Shown here piece after piece: positions 1-4,804 of a stretch of 7,100 nt of DNA. How positions within the stretch are numbered: the stretch's first letter is position 1; each line of letters begins with the position of its first letter. Source of the DNA: an uncultured Lachnospiraceae bacterium. Its GTDB lineage: Bacteria > Bacillota > Clostridia > Lachnospirales > Lachnospiraceae. Made by a program: the position numbers and the translations under genes. The stretch is taken from contig CAJTPM010000080.1 of NCBI GenBank assembly GCA_910578085.1, positions 1 through 7,100 on the forward strand, in the 5' to 3' direction. The notes under the pieces were generated by a model. It was not told the origin of the DNA, did not search any database, and saw only the letters and a program-made list of their open reading frames with translations.

Positions 1-797
1 CGCCCCGCATAGTCTGATTCCTGCCCAATTCTCTCTTTCAAACTGTCGATATACGCCTGCTGTTTCCCGATTTCCTTAGAGAATTTCTCCACGTCTGGCA
101 GCCATGCAGAGAGTAAATCTAACGCTTTATCCCTTTTCTTCCCTGCGTTAAAGGCGTTGATGTCGGATAGGGCAGACACGATTTCTTCATACTGTTTATC
201 AAGCCTGCCGCCTAATTTATAGAGCCATGTGGGGACGTGTTTCCGCTTGGTTTCCATTGAGGACTGCCCCCGTTCAAGCTGATTCCACCGTGAGGACATC
301 CGCTCATGGTAGGCGGTCTGCCACTCGGATAATGATTTCTGGTTGCCTAAGATAGCTTTCGCTGACAGCTTATTGTCTGGCGTAATCGGCACAAAGCAGA
401 GGTGCATATGGGGCGTTCTCTCGTCCATATGGACGACAGCGGAGAGGATATTCTGCTTTCCAACACGCTCCGAAATGAAGTCAAGAGCCGTCTGGAAATA
501 CGCTTTTTGTTCTTCGGGCGGTAACTGGTTCATAAATTCTGGTGAAGCTGTGATGAGCGTTTCCACCATCATCACGCTGTCTTTCCTTGTCCTGCACCCC
601 GCTTCGGCTACCATGCGGTTAATCTCTTTCTTGTAGGTGTACTTTGGTGGTGCTATGAGATGGTAATTGTTTTTAGAGCGTTCCATATCTATATCTGGGT
701 TGCTTTTGTAGGCTTCTTTCTTCCGCTCGTTGTGGCGTTCACAAGCCGCAACGCCGCCCGCTTTTCGTTTCTGGAAACGCAGGATTGCATAAGGCAT
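1..797 (-). CDS. mobV: MobV-family (Pre/Mob) relaxase, 5' part only
   Basis: Plasmid mobilization/recombination relaxase. It should nick one strand at oriT and stay covalently attached to the 5' end during conjugative transfer. I translated it by hand: it starts MPYAILRFQKRKAGG and stays open for 265 codons to the left edge, so the C-terminus is missing. The family's metal-binding signature HxDExxPHxH is present as HMDERTPHMH at residues 123-132. RHNER at 21-25 and NNYH at 43-46 fit the upstream conserved motifs. The ATG at 797-795 is supported by a strong AAAGGAGG site 9 bases upstream (807-814). The segment after about residue 200 is charged and probably helical, as in the family's C-terminal half. 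The predicted oriT lies about 270 bases upstream, the usual arrangement. Whether the missing part is intact is unknown. Family assignment is firm; subfamily is not determined. Confidence 0.93.
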   Translation of the reverse strand, partial: MPYAILRFQKRKAGGVAACERHNERKKEAYKSNPDIDMERSKNNYHLIAPPKYTYKKEINRMVAEAGCRTRKDSVMMVETLITASPEFMNQLPPEEQKAYFQTALDFISERVGKQNILSAVVHMDERTPHMHLCFVPITPDNKLSAKAILGNQKSLSEWQTAYHERMSSRWNQLERGQSSMETKRKHVPTWLYKLGGRLDKQYEEIVSALSDINAFNAGKKRDKALDLLSAWLPDVEKFSKEIGKQQAYIDSLKERIGQESDYAG

Positions 798-838
798 AGG
801 CGGATTCCTCCTTTCTTTCGGCGGGTGACCGTCCTTTG

Positions 839-907
839 GGGTGACAGCGGTGACGGTGGTGACAGCAGTTTTGGGATACCCCCTGCCGACTGCCGCAACT
901 GTCACCC
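839..907 (+). repeat. Dispersed repeat copy R1 (long type, 69 bp)
   Basis: Ends are perfect 9-bp inverted repeats, GGGTGACAG (839-847) and CTGTCACCC (899-907). Inside are three tandem 9-bp units of form TGACRGYGG starting at 842, followed by TTTTGGGATACCCCC. It is related to R2 in the same orientation and to R3 and R4 in the opposite orientation. It lies just upstream of the relaxase ribosome binding site. Function unknown; it could be an iteron-like site, a regulatory hairpin or a small mobile repeat. Confidence 0.75.
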
Positions 908-916
908 TCACCCCCT

Positions 917-986
917 GCATGACGGTCATGTCGATGATGACGGTGTTTTTGGGATACCCCCCTCGCAAGAGCCGTCACCGTCATGC
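917..986 (+). repeat. Dispersed repeat copy R2 (long type, 70 bp)
   Basis: Same plan as R1 but diverged. The ends are the 10-bp inverted repeat GCATGACGGT (917-926) and ACCGTCATGC (977-986). Internal TGAC units recur at 9- or 18-base spacing, followed by TTTTTGGGATACCCCC. The TGAC blocks and the GGGATACCC box align with R1 without gaps over the left two thirds. The inverted ends stay complementary although their sequence differs from R1, which suggests that pairing matters. Confidence 0.65.
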
Positions 987-1023
987 CGCCATTCTTTTAT
1001 CCGAAGCCGTAAGGCGTAGGATA

Positions 1024-1068
1024 GCAGGGCACAGCCCTGCCTTAAGGGAGTCCAGAGGGAACGTCTGG
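1024..1068. repeat. Two small hairpins left of oriT
   Basis: GCAGGGC (1024-1030) and GCCCTGC (1034-1040) form a perfect 7-bp stem with a 3-base loop. CCAGA (1052-1056) and TCTGG (1064-1068) form a 5-bp stem directly next to the oriT hairpin. Neither is followed by a T-run, so they are not convincing terminators. They may belong to the relaxosome binding region or to the leader of the relaxase transcript, which crosses this stretch. Confidence 0.4.
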
Positions 1069-1105
1069 CACACGACTTTGCAGGGCAAAGTGTAGTGTGT
1101 TACAC
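1069..1105 (+). other. oriT: Origin of transfer (oriT) of MobV type, predicted nick at 1099/1100
   Basis: The perfect stem ACTTTGC (1075-1081) / GCAAAGT (1085-1091), flanked by CACAC (1069-1073) and GTGTG (1095-1099), is followed by TTACAC. From memory, the pMV158 oriT has the same plan: CACAC, an ACTTTAT hairpin, then TAGTGTG/TTA with cleavage after the G. Here TAGTGTG is at 1093-1099, so the predicted nick is between G1099 and T1100 on the + strand. The position upstream of a MobV relaxase gene agrees. With the nick on this strand, the repA, sigma and tet side would lead transfer and the relaxase gene would enter last. The nick position is inferred by analogy. Confidence 0.8.
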
Positions 1106-1217
1106 CCTGTAAACGCAGTCGGAAAAATCGGAATGATTTTTCTGACCGCAGGGGTGGTTTTACACGACCGAAAAGGGCGAGTAAATCTCACGCCTGCATT
1201 TTGCGTTTACGGGGTGT
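1102..1217. repeat. 16-bp inverted repeat enclosing an inner hairpin, next to nic
   Basis: The left arm (1102-1117, ACACCCTGTAAACGCA) matches the complement of the right arm (1202-1217, TGCGTTTACGGGGTGT) with a single T:G difference at 1108/1211. Inside, 1115-1129 and 1135-1149 form a second stem of 15 positions with two wobble-type differences and a GGAAT loop. The outer arm begins two bases past the predicted nick. Such structure in the leading region could serve lagging-strand priming in the recipient or relaxosome assembly; this is inference. I did not find the TAGCGT box of known single-strand origins. Confidence 0.6.
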
Positions 1218-1226
1218 TCTCCCGTA

Positions 1227-1284
1227 GGGATGACAGCGGCAGGGTATCCTAAAATCACTGTCACCACCGTCACTGCTGTCACCC
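1227..1284 (-). repeat. Dispersed repeat copy R3 (short type, 58 bp)
   Basis: Read on the minus strand it begins GGGTGACAG (1284-1276), carries TGACAGCAG, TGACGGTGG and TGACAGTGA as tandem 9-mers, then TTTTAGGATACCC, and ends CTGTCATCCC (1236-1227), so the ends are again near-perfect inverted repeats. It is very similar to R4 (both 58 bp) and is opposite in orientation to R1 and R2. Confidence 0.72.
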
Positions 1285-1321
1285 GCAGGGCAGAGCCGCC
1301 AGCTTTACATGGCTTTAAGCG

Positions 1322-2347
1322 TCAATGACAGTAACAGGGGGGTATCCTAATATCGCTGTCACCACCATCACCGCTGTCACCCGCCCTCCTTGCAAGGGCA
1401 ATCCGCCTGCCGTCTTTCCTGCGGCTGTACTGGTAGCAGATACGGTTCTCGCTTAAAAATGTGGTGCGGTATTCATTCAGCCATTTCGTAATCACCGTGG
1501 GTATGGTTTCCGTTTCCCCCATAGCGGCTAACAGTTCCGTTGCCGTGCCTATCCATTCTTCCTTATCCCTCATAAAATCCACCAACCGAAAAAGGACATC
1601 TGGTATCGTTTCTTTCGCAAGCTGCTCCTGCGTTTTCCGCTCCACAAGCTCCCAACGGCAATCACGGAAACGCAGCGTGTATTCCTGATAAGGCGTGTCC
1701 CTGCCCGTCACATACAGCTTGGCGGTGTCAGACGCACGTTTCTCCTTTTCCAGAACAAAGGTAGCGTCCGCACTCCCCGTTAATCCTGTCGTCCCAGACA
1801 CCTTGTTGAACACGTCGCTGTCATTCTGCTTTCGGATGTGGTGTACGACAATGACCGCCAGAGAGTGCCTGTCGGCAAAGTCTTTGATGAGGGAGATGTC
1901 CCCATAGTCGCTTGCATAGGCATTGTCTTTTGAAGCTGTACGGACTTTCTGCAAGGTATCAATGACAATGAGCCTGCTGTCTGGGTAATCTTTCAGATAA
2001 TCTTCAAGCTGCACGATAAGACCGTCTGACAGCTTGCAGCTTGCCACGGCAAAGTGGAGCCGCCCGCTTGCTTCGTCCGTCAAACGAAATAACCTGTCCT
2101 GTATGCGGCAGAACGTGTCCTCAAGGCAGAGGTAAAGCACATCGCCCTCCATTGTCGGCATATCCCATAAAGGGATTCCCTGCGACACGCATAAGCATAG
2201 CTTCAGCATGAGCCAGCTTTTGCCTATCTTCTGTGAGCCGCAGAACAGCGATAAGCCTGTCGGGATAAGGCTGTCCACCACAAAGGATGGTTTCTCAAGC
2301 GGTTCATAAAGGAGCGTTTCGGCGTTGACTGTCTGTAACTTCTGCAT
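1322..2347 (-). CDS. repA: RepA-like AAA ATPase (AAA_25 / hexameric helicase type)
   Basis: A 341-residue protein of the RecA-like RepA class found on mobilizable plasmids and clostridial elements, probably unwinding DNA during replication or transfer of the excised form. Visible motifs are Walker A GSQKIGKS (residues 37-44), Walker B LIVIDT (126-131) with the following Q133, and VVHHIRK (167-173), which resembles the family's H motif. SGTTGLTGSADA follows, as expected for sensor regions. The ATG at 2347-2345 has AAAGGAGG just upstream. No initiator or primase domain is present, so another replication protein may be encoded elsewhere. The last about 20 residues (GDSGDGGDSDIRIPP and the end) are encoded by repeat R4, and the TGA lies at the repeat edge, so the natural C-terminus was probably different. 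The gene lies downstream of a broken sigma-like gene and overlaps a 28-codon leader frame. Family assignment is firm; the exact role is inferred. Confidence 0.85.
   Translation of the reverse strand: MQKLQTVNAETLLYEPLEKPSFVVDSLIPTGLSLFCGSQKIGKSWLMLKLCLCVSQGIPLWDMPTMEGDVLYLCLEDTFCRIQDRLFRLTDEASGRLHFAVASCKLSDGLIVQLEDYLKDYPDSRLIVIDTLQKVRTASKDNAYASDYGDISLIKDFADRHSLAVIVVHHIRKQNDSDVFNKVSGTTGLTGSADATFVLEKEKRASDTAKLYVTGRDTPYQEYTLRFRDCRWELVERKTQEQLAKETIPDVLFRLVDFMRDKEEWIGTATELLAAMGETETIPTVITKWLNEYRTTFLSENRICYQYSRRKDGRRIALARRAGDSGDGGDSDIRIPPCYCH
1325..1382 (-). repeat. Dispersed repeat copy R4 (short type), inside the repA 3' end
   Basis: On the minus strand it begins GGGTGACAG (1382-1374), has three 9-bp units (TGACAGCGG, TGATGGTGG, TGACAGCGA), then TATTAGGATACCCC, and ends CTGTCATT (1331-1324). 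Unlike R1-R3 it is translated, giving GDSGDGGDSDIRIPP at the RepA C-terminus. The internal 9-bp period keeps the repeat in frame. It is in the same orientation as R3, 40 bases away. Confidence 0.72.
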
Positions 2348-2976
2348 GGCTTTCCTCCTTTCGGGCGGTGTCTTTGTTTTCGTTGCACATAGGCGTTGAC
2401 CTCCTTAAAAATAGATTTACTCCCACGGAAAAAAGTGAGAGTATGTAATGCCGCCAATCCCACACAAATAAAAAACAGATTTCTATTTCGGGCGGTGTCG
2501 GTCACGGTTGGAGATATTTCTTCAATTTCCGCCTTTACTTTCTCCTTTGCAATCGCAACAGATTTCTGTATTGCCGAAGCGGTGCAATGCTCCATAGCGG
2601 CGATTTGGTAAAAATTGAACTCATACTCGTAGTAGAGCAGGAAACGCCGCCTTTGTATCTCTGGAAGGCTCCCAACCGCCTTATAGAGCGTTTCATTCCG
2701 TTCTTCCTCAACCATGCGTTCATCAAGGCTCTTAGGCACACGCAACGCCCGTCTGTAAAGGGTTTCGTCCCATACCTCGTTAAACTCCCTGTGCCGCTCG
2801 TCCCATTAGAAAAGATTCCTGTTCCTGCGCTCCATCTGCCGAAACTCCATAAAGAACTGTTCCGACACTTCCAACTCGTGGGATTTGCCCTGCCCGTCCT
2901 TAAAGCTGATAAAATACCTTGTGCCGCTTTCCGTGGATTCCTCCCGAAGCGTGTATGCCTTAACCCTGTATGCCAT
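2224..2976 (-). pseudogene. Sigma-70-like regulator with in-frame TAA (third sigma-like gene)
   Basis: Starts MAYRVKAYTLREES at 2976 with AGGAGG 8 bases upstream. The frame stays open for 56 codons to ...RRNRNLF, then TAA (2808-2806), then continues in the same frame as WDERHREFNEVWDETLYRRA. Both sides belong to one known family of clostridial-element sigma-like proteins, in which WDERH normally follows directly (from memory). The second half carries the region-4 helix-turn-helix, about residues 104-150 (LPEIQRRRF...YQIAAMEHCTASAIQKSV). So one codon was apparently changed to a stop. Past about 2518 the frame goes beyond the usual end of the family: a hydrophobic stretch (LFFICVGLAALHTLTFF, about 167-183) and then an overlap with repA to a stop at 2224. 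Probably inactive, unless read through or restarted at TTG 2745 or a later ATG; neither has a good ribosome binding site. Confidence 0.75.
2304..2390 (-). CDS. 28-residue leader frame overlapping the repA start
   Basis: Begins ATG at 2390-2388 with AAGGAGG 9 bases upstream, a site as good as that of any gene here, and reads MCNENKDTARKEE onward to a TGA at 2306-2304. It overlaps the first 44 bases of repA in another frame, and the repA ribosome binding site lies within it. It has no recognisable domain and is strongly charged. It may be a translated leader coupling repA translation to upstream reading, or a remnant of an older repA start with a frameshift. Whether the product matters is unknown. 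Confidence 0.4.
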   Translation of the reverse strand: MCNENKDTARKEESHAEVTDSQRRNAPL

Positions 2977-2992
2977 CCTGTTGTCCTCCTGC

Positions 2993-3024
2993 AAAAAATG
3001 AGTGAGGGGATTTCCATCCCTCAC
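2993..3024 (-). terminator. Rho-independent terminator before the third sigma-like gene
   Basis: On the minus strand GTGAGGG (3024-3018) pairs with the complementary arm at 3008-3002; the stem is followed by TCA and six T (2998-2993). It lies between the stop of the 3060-3485 gene and the ribosome binding site of the next gene, so it ends or attenuates transcription there. Confidence 0.75.
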
Positions 3025-3059
3025 CCAGTAGCCCGCAGGATGGCAGGCTGTTTTAGAAG

Positions 3060-3485
3060 CTATAAAATTTTCCGCAGCTTCTTCCGCAGATGGTCTAACC
3101 TCGCATAGATGGCACCAGTCGTCAAATGCACAAGCGGGGCAATCTCCTTTGTGGAATACCCCTGCATTTTCAGCAGGACGATTTTCAAGGTACGCCCGTC
3201 CACCGTGACTAATACTTGATAGAGATTTTCGCTCTCAATCTCTTCCAGTAACTCCGCAACCGTACCCACTTCCGCCTGCCGCTCCCTGCCTGCCATGTCC
3301 TCAAGATATTCCGCAACGTCATTCGTCCATCGGTAAAACCGCCTGTTGGAATTGAAGTCTGCCCTGTCCGCCATGCGTATCTGCTCAATGGTCGCTTCAT
3401 CAACGCCGCACTCACGCAGCAGCTTTTCCTCCGCTTCTTTCCAGATACGCCATTTCCTGTCCTCCCGTCCGTGGTTGTATGCCAT
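3060..3485 (-). CDS. Sigma-70 region-4-like DNA-binding protein (second)
   Basis: A 141-residue protein starting MAYNHGREDRKWRIW. The ATG at 3485 is chosen because GGAGG (3494-3498) is 8 bases upstream; an in-frame TTG at 3500 is too close to that site to use it. The N-terminal half is charged and helical (KEAEEKLLRECGVDEATIEQIR). The C-terminal about 50 residues form a sigma region-4 helix-turn-helix: TLKIVLLKMQGYSTKEIAPLV, then LTTGAIYARLDHLRKKL. There is no region 2, so it is unlikely to be a complete sigma factor that opens promoters alone. Similar proteins occur as putative regulators in Tn916-like and other clostridial elements. It is bracketed by terminators on both sides, so its expression may depend on readthrough. 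Its target is unknown. Confidence 0.8.
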   Translation of the reverse strand: MAYNHGREDRKWRIWKEAEEKLLRECGVDEATIEQIRMADRADFNSNRRFYRWTNDVAEYLEDMAGRERQAEVGTVAELLEEIESENLYQVLVTVDGRTLKIVLLKMQGYSTKEIAPLVHLTTGAIYARLDHLRKKLRKIL

Positions 3486-3524
3486 TCTTACTTCCTCCAA
3501 TCAGAATTGATTGAGAGGGCAGAG

Positions 3525-3565
3525 AAAAGCCCCCTCATCTTCCCAAAGGAAAAAACAAGGGGGCT
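3525..3565 (-). terminator. Terminator between first and second sigma-like genes
   Basis: A perfect 8-bp stem, AGCCCCCT (3528-3535) and AGGGGGCT (3558-3565), with a 22-base loop. On the minus strand the stem ends in GGGGGCTTTTCTCT, a short and broken T-run, so it may be leaky. It lies 15 bases past the stop of the 3580-4092 gene. Confidence 0.65.
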
Positions 3566-3579
3566 GAACGCCTTAAATT

Positions 3580-4092
3580 TTAATTTTCTATTATCTTTCT
3601 TAGTTTTATTAGGATTCTGGCTTTGCGTTTGTTTACAACGCTCTGGGTTATGCCCAACCTCGCCCCGACTTCACGCTCGGAAAGTCCGTCAAAAAAGATT
3701 GCCTGTATCAGCTCCTGTTCACTATCCGACAGCAAAGGCAGGGCGGCTTTCAGCCTGTCCACCATGACCGCATTGACAACGGTTTCTGCAATGTCCACCG
3801 CTTCATCAGTGATAAAGTCCAGAGGATTCCCCTCGCTGTCCGTAAATCCGTCGAGAGATAGCAGTCTATTCTTTGTATCTAATTTTTGCAGATAACGCCA
3901 CCGTTCCTTGTCACGGTAGAAGTCTGTGTATTGCTCCCTCACGACTTCAAGCAGACAGCCTTGAATGGGGATAAACAGCTTGTCCATATAGGTCTGGTCG
4001 GATTCCCTGCAACGGCAGAACTCCGTGTAGGATAATTCCACATAGCCGCCACTTTCTCTGATATATACCTTTCTTGGTGCATATTTCACCAT
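3580..4092 (-). CDS. Sigma-70 family region-4-like protein (first)
   Basis: A 170-residue protein starting MVKYAPRKVYIRESGGYVEL. The ATG at 4092 has GGGAGG 5 bases upstream, while the longer frame to 4155 runs through a hairpin and lacks a site. The N-terminal about 55 residues (YAPRKVYIRE...ELSYTEFCRCRESDQTYMDKLFIP) match, from memory, the conserved front of sigma-like proteins on clostridial conjugative elements. The C-terminal 50 residues are a region-4 helix-turn-helix: LPLLSDSEQELIQAIFFDGLSEREVGARLGITQ is followed by SVVNKRKARILIKLRKI. No region 2 is evident. It is the first gene after a gene-free stretch with its own promoter, a possible attenuator and a hairpin at the ribosome binding site, so it is probably the controlled entry point of this gene set. 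The regulated promoters are not known. Confidence 0.82.
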   Translation of the reverse strand: MVKYAPRKVYIRESGGYVELSYTEFCRCRESDQTYMDKLFIPIQGCLLEVVREQYTDFYRDKERWRYLQKLDTKNRLLSLDGFTDSEGNPLDFITDEAVDIAETVVNAVMVDRLKAALPLLSDSEQELIQAIFFDGLSEREVGARLGITQSVVNKRKARILIKLRKIIEN

Positions 4093-4101
4093 AAATACCT
4101 C

Positions 4102-4137
4102 CCATCTGAATTTTTGAAATGTAAAAAATCCAGATGG
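4102..4137 (-). promoter_or_regulatory. Hairpin abutting the ribosome binding site of the first sigma-like gene
   Basis: Positions 4102-4115 and 4124-4137 pair over 14 positions with one mismatch and an 8-base loop. The 3' arm in the minus transcript ends in GG, which is also the start of the GGGAGG ribosome binding site (4103-4098). Folding would therefore crowd or partly mask ribosome loading. A translational control role is inferred; no known riboswitch fold is recognised. Confidence 0.5.
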
Positions 4138-4200
4138 AGAGGCGGAGAACGACACCGCATATCAGAAACAGCCCTACGGCACTTTCCAACAAAAATCGAC

Positions 4201-4238
4201 AAAAGAAAAACCGCAAAGGCTCTGTGACCTTTACGGTT
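4201..4238 (-). terminator. Terminator/attenuator in the leader of the first sigma-like gene
   Basis: On the minus strand AACCG-T-AAAGG (4238-4228) and CCTTT-G-CGGTT (4219-4209) form an 11-position stem with one mismatch, followed by TTTTTCTTTT (4210-4201). It is about 115 bases upstream of the start codon and only 10-20 bases after the predicted transcription start, so it could stop transcription early, or it could end readthrough from the tet side. Confidence 0.65.
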
Positions 4239-4256
4239 ATAGGAAATAGTAATTCT

Positions 4257-4298
4257 ATTGTATGGAGATTGTACTTCTACTTTCAAGGTGAGAAGTAC
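4257..4298 (-). promoter_or_regulatory. Promoter of the sigma-like gene set, with an inverted repeat across the -35
   Basis: On the minus strand, TTGAAA (4286-4281), an 18-base gap and TACAAT (4262-4257) form a good sigma-A promoter. An 8-bp perfect inverted repeat, GTACTTCT (4271-4278) and AGAAGTAC (4291-4298), has its arms on either side of the -35 box, as expected for a repressor operator. The predicted start is near 4250. The regulator is unknown; the element's own sigma-like proteins are candidates. Confidence 0.55.
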
Positions 4299-4411
4299 CG
4301 TTGCACTGGCAGAAATTTTTTTAACTGGTTTCCTGCCGTTCTCTGATATGCTATGTATTGATAAATTTTGCTTCGTATGAGCAGATAGATAACTGCCCGA
4401 AAAAAGGACAT
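4299..4411. other. AT-rich gene-free stretch
   Basis: Nothing gene-like is supported here. The frames that cross it have no ribosome binding site and no family resemblance. An imperfect stem with one bulge (4308-4315 with 4329-4337) is present but has no T-run on either side. It separates the tet module terminators from the sigma-like gene promoter. Confidence 0.4.
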
Positions 4412-4449
4412 AAAAAAATCCCTCCAAATTTAAAAACAAATTCAGAGGG
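4412..4449 (-). terminator. Second terminator after the tet module
   Basis: CCCTCCAAATTT (4420-4431) and AAATTCAGAGGG (4438-4449) pair at 10 of 12 positions with a 6-base loop. On the minus strand the stem is followed by A and seven T (4418-4412). It would catch transcripts that pass the terminator at 4532-4574. Confidence 0.65.
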
Positions 4450-4523
4450 TAATTTAGGGTATAACAAAATAACCCACCCGAATATCGTTTTTTTTATTTG
4501 GTGAGTTTGTTCTTTCAAATACG

Positions 4524-4574
4524 AAACAAAAAGAGCCGATGATTCGTGAATTGTTCCACAATTTCATCGGCTCT
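4524..4574 (-). terminator. Strong terminator of the tet(O)-KTR transcript
   Basis: AGAGCCGATGA (4532-4542) and TCATCGGCTCT (4564-4574) form a perfect 11-bp stem; an inner AATTGT/ACAATT hairpin lies in the loop. On the minus strand it ends in GGCTCTTTTTGTTT. It begins 5 bases past the stop codon of the 4580-4753 gene. Confidence 0.88.
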
Positions 4575-4579
4575 GCGTC

Positions 4580-4753
4580 TTAAGCGTCTGGCTCTTTGAT
4601 GACAGTTATCTTCAAGTTGTCAACTTTAATCAATCTTTCTTGTCTGCATTTTGGACAATAAAGGGGATAATTCTCCAAAACAGTGTCCTTCCTAATTTTA
4701 TTACGGGTTTTGCTCCCACAAACAGGACACAATATCCATTCGCATTTCATCAT
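4580..4753 (-). CDS. Cysteine-rich KTR-type small protein
   Basis: A 57-residue protein, MMKCEWILCPVCGSKTRNK onward, ending VIKEPDA. CPVCG at 9-13 and CPKC at 33-36 form a probable zinc ribbon, with C4 in addition. The KTR after the first knuckle gives the family its name, and the same family is found downstream of tet(M) in Tn916-like elements (orf6, from memory). Two ATGs are adjacent (4753 and 4750). The ribosome binding site is weak (AAAGGA, about 13 bases away), so translation may be low. No terminator separates it from tet(O), 51 bases upstream, so the two are probably cotranscribed. No function is known; zinc-dependent nucleic acid or ribosome binding would be a guess. Confidence 0.85.
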   Translation of the reverse strand: MMKCEWILCPVCGSKTRNKIRKDTVLENYPLYCPKCRQERLIKVDNLKITVIKEPDA

Positions 4754-4804
4754 AATTAGTCTCTAATCCTTTCAAATCTCATTTTATATGACTTTTGCAA
4801 GCTG

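Noticed and set aside
660..1095. Several plus- and minus-strand open frames over the repeat region (for example 660-1019, 739-984, 841-1095)
   Set aside because: Their length comes from the 9-bp iterated repeats and from the opposite strand of the relaxase start; no ribosome binding site or family resemblance.
838..1382. CRISPR-like array
   Set aside because: The copies differ in orientation and length, have no regular spacers, and no cas genes are present.
2535..3108. Long frames on both strands over the sigma-like gene (2535-3017 minus, 2587-3108 plus)
   Set aside because: Out of frame with the family signatures (MAYRVKAYTL, WDERH, helix-turn-helix); they are shadows of the coding frame.
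4308..4337. Imperfect hairpin GGCAGAAA / TTTCCTGCC as a terminator
   Set aside because: One bulge, and no T-run after the stem on either strand.
4134..4346. 70-residue plus-strand frame
   Set aside because: No ribosome binding site, opposite to all genes, and it covers the promoter and attenuator of the sigma-like gene.
4086..4439. 117-residue minus-strand frame across the gene-free region
   Set aside because: Starts with TTG without a binding site, crosses a terminator, and overlaps the better supported sigma-like gene.
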